Shown one piece after another: positions 56,749 to 64,000 of a stretch of DNA of 64,000 nt. The notes below the pieces were generated by a model. That model made no database searches. It was not told the origin of the DNA and was given only the letters and a program-made list of their open reading frames with translations. The first letter of the stretch is position 1. The number at the start of each line of letters is the position of its first letter. Made by a program: the position numbers and the translations under genes. Origin of the DNA: Coriolopsis trogii (taxonomy: Eukaryota; Basidiomycota; Agaricomycetes; Polyporales; Polyporaceae); NCBI GenBank assembly GCA_020543525.1, contig JAHYIO010000005.1, positions 620,001-684,000 on the forward strand, given 5' to 3'.

Positions 56749-59700
56749 TCAGCCGCTGATGATGGGCGCCATCTGGTACTGACTGTACGTGTCAAACCCG
56801 TTCGTCTGGTCCATCGACGGAGGCGACTCGGGCCACGAGAATCTGATGAACGTCGACAAGCGAACCGAACAAACATCAGAGGTCGGCCACACCCCATACG
56901 GAACAAAAGACACTCACCCAGGCATCATCATATCCTTCCAATAGTTCGGGTTCTGCAACGCGAGCAACGGCCCCCAATGCTCGTCCTGCATCGTCCCGAA
57001 CTGGAACATGCCCTCCGAGCCCACGTCGTTCACCCCCGCGGACCCGCTCCCGTTGATCGTCGTCGGCGTGTAGGCCGGCTCCGTCTCGAATGCGGGCGAC
57101 ATCGACATCGGCAACGACGAGTCCGAGATGAACGAAGCAGGGCTGCTCCCCTCCATGCTCACGCTCTCGTACGACCCATGCGCCCCCGAGCCTCCCAGCG
57201 TCGAATACGGCTGCTGTTGCTGTTGCTGCTGGGCGGACGCTTGCTGTTGCGACCCGTACATGTTCTGGCCCGGCGCGTTCCCGGAACGGTTGGCCGCCTG
57301 CTGTGCTGGAGGTTGGGACGGAGGCTGCTGATCCGCAAAACGTGAACTTACCGCCAGGTCTCGGCGGTGCTTCCGGAGTAGCCCGTGCAGGAAGCGCGAG
57401 TGCAGCGCAGGCGTGTGCCGTTCGTCGATCGCGACGTCTTGCGAGCCCAGTCGGTCGATCAGGCGCGAGATGAGCGTGAAGATCTCTTCTTGGCGTTCCC
57501 GAGAGACATTTGCAGAAAACTCTGGTCGCAGGAGCTGCCGATGGGTAGATTTGGGACACAGATCAGCATGCTACGCATCACACGATACGAATCACAAACG
57601 GAGAGCGACGCACCTTGAGCAAAAAGGCGGACGCGAAGGAGGCGAACACGAAATGGCCATCCGGAGACGTCTTCATGTACCCCATCGGGATCAAGGAGTC
57701 GATGAACACCACAATAACGCTCTTCGCCGCCTCGAAGCACTATACAGAGCGTGAGACAGGGCACCGACTGCGAGCGTGAACGGGGAGACGATCGCGCGCA
57801 CCTTCTCCACGAACATCTGGTCCTCGGGTTGGAACCCACGCTTCAACGCTTGCTGGAACCCAAACGAGAACATCACCAATCTCGAGTACCCGATGATGCT
57901 GACAGACTTTCGCGTCAGTCTTGCACGTCTCGAATCCAAAAAGAGTAAGTCATACAAAGGCAACAGCCCGGCGCGGAACTTCAAGGCAGGATCTGCACGC
58001 CCAACGTAACAGTGCGCTCATCAGAACAAAGCACCCCATGAAGACCAGGACTGTAAGACGGACCTGTCAAGTCCGAGTCCCGTTCGAAGCGGCCCATCCA
58101 CTCCTCGTGGCACTGGCTCAGCTGCGCGTCGTATTCAAGGATCACAGACCGGAAATCGAGGCTCTGGTTCAGGCCTGTGGGCGATTCCGGGTCGGAGAAG
58201 ATTGCCTCGTGGAAGCGCGACACTATGCGGAGCACCGCCGCATACGCAGACGTCCCAATGTTGAGCTGTAGAGAACGCGTACATCAAGGCCTGGCCGTCC
58301 AGGAACACAAGGACTCAGCGCAACATACCGGAGAGTTCATGCGGGAGGACTTGTACCAGTCGGCCGAGTGCCGGATCGTGCTGCTCAAGCGCACAAAACC
58401 GAGTACATGAGTAACACGGTCTGAAGAACCGAGCGAAGCTGCGGGGAGACACGCACTAGTCCTCCTTGATCGTCGACGGCTTCCCGAATTGCGCAGACGT
58501 CGACCTGTCCAGGTTGAAGCAGAGCAGCCACACCCGGGTCTGGTTGACCATCTCCCGTTCCTGTTTCTCCGTCTTTGGCTTCACGTTCGACACAACGTGC
58601 AGGTTCAAGTCCGTCGCGATGCTGTCATATCACCAAATAAAGAAAGGAAAACAAAAGGCAACACATACAGCATGTCAGCACCCCGAGGAGAGAAGAGCCG
58701 AACGATGCAACAAGGCTTACCGAATAGCGAGGCCCGTGTACAGCCAATTCCTGTCCTCCTCCCACCGCCTCGCGGGAACCCCGTACAAGCTCATGAGCAG
58801 GTAAGCCTGCGAGAGCTCAACAGACTTCCAGCCGTTAAGGAGGGCAGACGCCGCCGCGTGCTTCGCGAAATGCATCGCGATGGGATAGATGTCGGATTTC
58901 TCAGCGTAGTATCTTGACGAGATCGCGCACACTGACCGGAGCATCGCACGTATCAGCACTCTGTGATCAGCGAAGGACAGATCGTCTGATGTGGCTCACC
59001 GACTGTGAACAAGAATGGGCATCGCGCAAACGTGGACGCTGGCGTGTGCAACACTGGGTCAAGAACGTCGCAGTGTATGTTCACCCGCTCGAAATAACTG
59101 TGGCCAAATACACATCCGTCAGTACCTCTCCAATGATCAGAGCATCGACCGCATGCCCTTACATTTTGAAAAGCTTATCGACGTCGTCTGGAGTGACAAG
59201 GCCGTGAACCAAGATATCAGGTGGGCTGACACTATCAATCATCGTAGCTCGCAACCCAAGATTGTACGCTGGACCTATATTTCTCACAATATCAGATTCG
59301 CGTCTCCGAATTCTGGAGCGAGCAGCACTCACCAGGATCAAAGAAAGTCTCGCATGCGACGCCCTACACGCACACCAACCTCAGCCTCCAGGACCAAACA
59401 CCAGGCGCAAGCGCGCCTCCTTCCCACTCACCACATCGTCGTCCGAGCTCTCGCCCTCCTTCGGTTTCGCCGGCGCCTTCTTCTTCCTCTTGCTCTTCTT
59501 GTCCAACGCGAGGTTCGCTAGCAGCCCAATCGGCGCCGACTCATGGGGCAGCGCCGTCGGCCTATCCTCCGCGTCCTTGAGCGGCTCGTCGTCCTCCGCG
59601 TTTCCCACGCTGCCCCGCTCCGTGCGCTCGCCCGCACCGTCGCCGCCAGCTCCCGCGCCGTCCTCGTCCGAGTCGTCGCTTATCCCCGCACCGACGGCAT

Positions 59701-62060
59701 CCGGGCGCGTGTCCATCTTGAACGCGTTCGCGCCCGCGTTCGCACCCGCGGACTGCACGCTCGCCTGTAGCCGGTCAAGCCATGCGAGCACGTTCTGATT
59801 GTTCTGGTCCGTCGGGGACGTCGCCATCCGGTAGGATGCGATGGACATCGGCGTAGCAAGATACGGGTTGTGGATCTGCGATGCAGAGGTTTACACACGC
59901 ATGATCAATCCAGCAACCTCAAGATCCCAGAGAAGGGACAGGCACGGGAGACGCACCTGTTTGAGCAGCGACTCGATGATCGCATTCTTCTGACGGATCT
60001 GGGCGAGGAGGTATTCGCGCTTACTATGTTGGGAGAGCACGACGGCCCAGTCAGCAAACTCGTCTCCAGACGACGCAAACTCATCCGAAGCGGCGGAAGG
60101 GTAGGACAACGGGGACCACTCCTCTTCAGAAGACATCGCCACAATCACGAGGTACGCCTCCGGTAATGTTACCAAGGACAGGAAAGAGAGGTGGCGAGGG
60201 TGACAAGTCACGGGAGAGGAAGCAAAACGAGACGTCCCGGCCCCGGTTCTTAAGGAAGAGGAGACCTAGGAAGCGAAAAAATCGGAAGAGGGACTCACTT
60301 TGGCGCATTCCGGGGCTTTCTGCCTTCGACGATGCACTGATGGCCGCCTGACTTGCAGCGCTTGCAGGTGTTGTCGTCTGGCGGGAACTCGCACCTCATC
60401 TGTCGCACCGCCATAGAGCGTCGATCAGCCTCCGAGCGACACCAGCCACGGACAGTGCCATATGTTGCAGCCCATAGGCCCCCGTGGGCCGAAGAAGAGA
60501 CAGGAATACATACCTTGAGTTTCTTGCAGTGCTTGCACGCTCCGGGACTACAGTATCCCCCGATCCCGAGGCCGACCACGAGCGTGGCGAGCGGCGCGGG
60601 GTTCCGGACAAACGCCGAGAGTATGATAGAAGGACGAGCGGCGCACGTCACGGACGACGCCATCGCCGGGTTGCGGTGCACATCCAAGGCAGCGAGCGAA
60701 TGGCAGACGAGGAGGACAAGGAGCAGACGGGTGCATTCGTCAGCAGCGAGCAGGAAACACAGGCAACCGGGGAACACTCACAGCCGGGTAGGAAGCGAGC
60801 TCTGGCCCTGCGGGGGCGGCATGCTCACCGTCTGGAACGGCGACGATTCGTCCTCGCTCGAGTCGCTGTCCCCGTCCCCGTACCCGTCCTCGACCCGCGC
60901 CCGCTTTGGAGTCTTGCCCCCGCGCGGGCGACGGCCCCCGGCATGCTGACGGGCCAAGGAGGCGTGCGCCTGTTGGGCTCCATGGTGCTGGGCGGGCAAT
61001 TGATGGACATGCGACGTCCCCTCGTCCGTGCCACCCACCGAAGGCGTCGACACGGACGACGGCAGCGGCGTGAGGTCCGAGCTCGGCGTCGCAGAGAACG
61101 CATCCGGCTGGTACCCCACAACAAAGTTGTATTGCTGGGAGAACGCGCTGTCGCTCGACGCGGGCCCTGGAGCGACGGGAAAGTACGACTCGTTTGTGGC
61201 AGGTGACCGTAGGGGATATGTTTGTTGCTGTTGTTGAGACTGCTGCTGCGGCTGCTGGTACGCGCCCGAGGGCGGTCCCGGGACGCGGAGCTGGTGCGGA
61301 TACTCGGCGCCCCCGTTCCTGTTGCGTGCTCCACGGGCAGCGGGCAAACCACGCTGTGGACGATCGGCCGGTGCAGCCTGGACGAGGTGAGGGTCGTACG
61401 ACATCTCGCCGTATGGATTGTACTGGTTCTGCGTGTGGGGTACGTGCACGGAATGGGAATGCATCTGGGACGGCTGCGCTTGCGGATGCGGCTGGAAAGG
61501 AACTTGGGGGACGTTACCGGACATGGCTCCGTGTGCATATCCATACTGCTGCGACTGCTGCTGTGGCTGCTGTTGCTGGCTGCCCGCACCGTAGTGCTCC
61601 ATGATCCACTGCTGGTAGTCTTGGCCCTCCGGGACGATCGCTTGATTTGGGTCGTAGAACGACGGAGGCGGGCCGATCATCGAGGGCGAGGTCTGCTGGC
61701 CGGCAACTGCGAGTGGGGAAGCAAGTCGAAGAGGGCAGCGGAGCGGAGCGGTAGGCGAGATAGGGAGATAGGGTAAAACAAATCAAGGGGGGAGGCAAGG
61801 AGCGGGGATGAGATTAAGATACAAGCCGGACGACTGGATACGGACCTGAAGAGGGTAGATTGGCCGCGGCGCGTTCGTGCTGCTGGTGCTTAAAGTGCGG
61901 GAGTTGTGCTGTATGTATGCAGTGGGAGGAGAGAGAGGGAAATGATGGATCAGAAGGTGTCGCAGGGTAGCGCTTGCTATAAGGAGTCCTTACCTCCGGA
62001 CTCTCGCTGGCTCGATGTGTGTGCCGGAGAGCGACTGGCCCGCTGCGAACTCGTCGACAT
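56749..62060 (-). CDS. Zn2Cys6 transcription factor, PriB-like
   Basis: Large multi-exon gene with ATG at 62060 (MSTSSQRASRSPAHTSSQRE) and TGA at 56749. First exons: 62060..61994, 61706..60782 (Gln-rich, disordered), 60547..60514, 60399..60299, 60023..59957 and 59875..59432. The zinc cluster is split over exons 3-4: C-x2-C-x6-C-x8-C-x2-C-x6-C from ACKHCKKLK|MRCEFPP to GGHQC (about residues 335-363). The helix IRQKNAIIESLLKQ follows and could dimerise. Then come an acidic/Ala linker, a tiny exon GVACETFFDP, and the fungal-TF middle region (PPDILVHGLVTPDDVDKLF, AISSRYYAEKSDIYPIAMHF, EEDRNWLYTGLAIR, FSFGFQQALKRG). The C-terminus is Gln/Ser-rich, ending YQMAPIISG. I liken it to Lentinula PriB from memory. 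Nuclear regulator; target genes unknown. Confidence 0.85.
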
Positions 62061-64000
62061 GGATCTGTCACTGGCCTCCACGCGGTATAAGAGTCGAGAG
62101 CGTAATCGATGGTGACCGGGTGGCGGTGTGTATCACTCTCCTCGTCGTTCCTCGGGCAGTGCTCCCAGGCCCCTCCGTCGTCTCTCTCTCTCCACACAGC
62201 AGGCGCGGGAGAAGCCTTGCGGACGAATTTCAATGCACAGCACGCACCGCTTTCGCAGCCTTGAGGGACGTTTGGTTCGTATCGACTAGAGGCCGCGTGC
62301 GGGGTGTTTGGTAGAATGGACGGAGGCCTCGGCTCGGTGATGTTATAATATATGCTGACGTCGGGTGCGCGCTTGGCCCATGAAATGGTTGATGTCTCGG
62401 AGCGAGAGCGTGAGAGACAGTCGGACTCGAGACGGGACGAATAGGCTGGAAGGAGATGTAGGATGTGGTCGACGTCAAGAGCGTGCGTAGAGGCGGGTCA
62501 CCCGCGGCGTACGATGGCGCATTTTGAGGCGTCGAATATTCATCACAAATGCACACATTCACAGACAACTCTAATCCAATGCTAATACAGTGGAAATCCT
62601 GCATATCTAAACCAATACCACGCCGTCAGACAGCTTACCTATTGTGTTATCAGTATTAGTAAAGCAGCGGGAAATGCCACAGAAACTCTGCTGTCCGGAT
62701 GAGCCATTGATAACCCCTGGCCCACATGTAAGAAATCAGGATAGGTTGTACAGGCAACCTATAAGTACCGGATTAGTTATGCAAATCTTCCGTGCTCTTG
62801 CATTGCATTTAGGATGGATATATGCGTCGTACGCCGTGCCTGCTCAATTTAGGTCATACAAGCGAGTCTAATCATCTCAGCATATACATACCGAGATCAT
62901 CGCCTCCCTGCTCGCATTCGACACGAATACGACCAACACCCGGTCTCATTACACGTTCGGCATCCCCTCCCATTCCGTAAGTATTCTCTCCTTCCGACCA
63001 CCCACTCGTAGCCGGCACAACACCAGACGGCCGCTCGAGGGCCTCATCTCCACCGGCATCGATCCCTATACGCGTCAGATACGATCCGATCCTGCCACGG
63101 TGCCGACGGATCGGACTCGATCGCTTCGTTCATAATCTTGTGGTCCCTTGGCGAAGGGAGTGCAGATGCCGACATGCTGAGGTGCCATCATTGGGCTAGA
63201 TTCCTATATGCGGACGCGTGAAAAGACACACGGCCGTGATGATGTCTTGACATTGAGGAAGCAAAGGATGCGATAGACCCACACGGGCGCATGGGCGTAC
63301 ATTCTTTATGCTCAAGCCTAGGGTCGTATGTCGATCAACATCGAGCGGTACGCCCCAGATCTCAAATCCTAGATCAAGTCGCGAAACATCCCGATCCCGT
63401 TCAGCCACAGCCACGGAGCACGTTACAACCACGCACCTTCCCCGCACCCAGCTCAAGAGCGCGTAGCGCATATTCGTGCCCCCTCTGGGCCAAGGTACTT
63501 AGGCACTTGCGCCCCGCCGGTAAACCTAAACTCTGCTTGAAGCCTCTGTTGCTTGTGTGCACTTCCCAGCTAAATACTGCCGGCATGGAGTCATCCGCAC
63601 CTTCGACCGCTGCGACATCGATACCGTCCGCGCATGCTCGGCGATATCTACACCATCACCTGACCGTCCGCACTCGCAACTAGTCAGCTTCGTTCCCATA
63701 ACGACGGCCACACTGACAGATACGAGACAAAAACGCACACAGAGTTATGTCACTTCCATCAACTGGCAGCCGTCGCCGTATTTTGAGACTTGCGCGTCCT
63801 GAGCGAAGGCGGCATCACATCAGGCGAAAAGCCACACCAGTGTTTTCTTCCCACATGTTTTCTCCTTTCACGGCAGATCAACAGCGGTATCCTGCGCGGG
63901 GACCCTAATGCCTTGTTGACGATTCCCCTACACTTCGGGAAATGGTAAGCCTTACTTACGAAGGGAATGACGGGCTTTGAACAGAATGGCTTGGTGAATG
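62061..64000. other. Upstream region and unassigned window end
   Basis: CT-rich sequence around 62150-62200 is probably the leader or promoter of the transcription-factor gene. Around 62896-62980 the plus strand reads IIASLLAFDTNTTNTRSHYT followed by a gtaagt donor, possibly an exon of a gene that I cannot complete. Nothing else is supported to the window end. Confidence 0.3.

Noticed and set aside
60484..61206. Plus-strand 240-codon Arg-rich frame opposite the transcription-factor gene
   Set aside because: Shadow of the Gln/Ser-rich exon 2 and the zinc-cluster exons on the minus strand.

Overview
The window is nuclear DNA of a basidiomycete, most likely a polypore-like Agaricomycete. Genes are broken by many short GT-AG (and some GC-AG) introns of about 45-80 bases. 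A spliced SUMO gene, an intron-bearing tRNA-Asn, a Zn2Cys6 regulator resembling PriB, DUF6533-type membrane proteins and large families of Ser/Thr-rich secreted proteins all fit that origin. Almost no gene is a single open frame, so the gene models below were assembled by hand from splice sites and reading phase.

Layout. 1-580: 5' part of a multi-pass membrane protein. 2.9-4.9 kb (-): a TmpA-like flavoprotein of ferric-reductase type. 6.2-17.4 kb (-): a tandem array of small protein-kinase-like genes (K1-K7, several broken), interrupted by an inverted-repeat element (14.07-15.03 kb) and a frameshifted small gene. 17.9-18.3 kb: the intact relative of that small gene. 19.85-20.6 kb: a secreted acidic protein with four PGPFSP repeats. 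21.1-21.9 kb (-): SUMO. 22.16 kb: tRNA-Asn. 22.5-26.0 kb (-): a coiled-coil, BAR-like protein with a long disordered tail. 26.5-28.7 kb: a divergent pair of secreted Thr/Ser-rich genes (alpha1/beta1). 29.4-32.8 kb (-): a multi-pass membrane protein with a disordered tail. 34.5-36.2 kb (-): a DUF6533 membrane protein. 37.11-37.95 kb: an inverted-repeat element carrying GGTCCGCAC repeats. 38.4-41.2 kb (+): kinase genes K8 and K9. 43.2-45.1 kb (+): a second, nearly identical TmpA-like gene. 45.6-47.3 kb: a relic and a Ser-rich secreted gene. 49.6-52.0 kb: a second divergent beta2/alpha2 pair. 52.0-53.4 kb (-): a multi-pass membrane protein. 54.0-55.5 kb (-): a 2-oxoglutarate/Fe(II) oxygenase-like protein. 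56.7-62.1 kb (-): the PriB-like Zn2Cys6 regulator.

The main structural theme is mirror symmetry. The block TmpA-like gene plus kinase array on the left is repeated in inverted orientation on the right (kinases, then TmpA-like gene). The two blocks enclose about 20 kb of ordinary genes, including SUMO. Within the kinase array a two-gene unit (type B plus type A) has been copied at least three times, and some copies are chimaeric or decayed. Independently, the divergent alpha/beta secreted pair at 27 kb recurs inverted at 50 kb with almost the same spacing. The most novel protein-level signals are a conserved short peptide bounded by dibasic sites in the beta proteins and the PGPFSP-repeat secreted protein.
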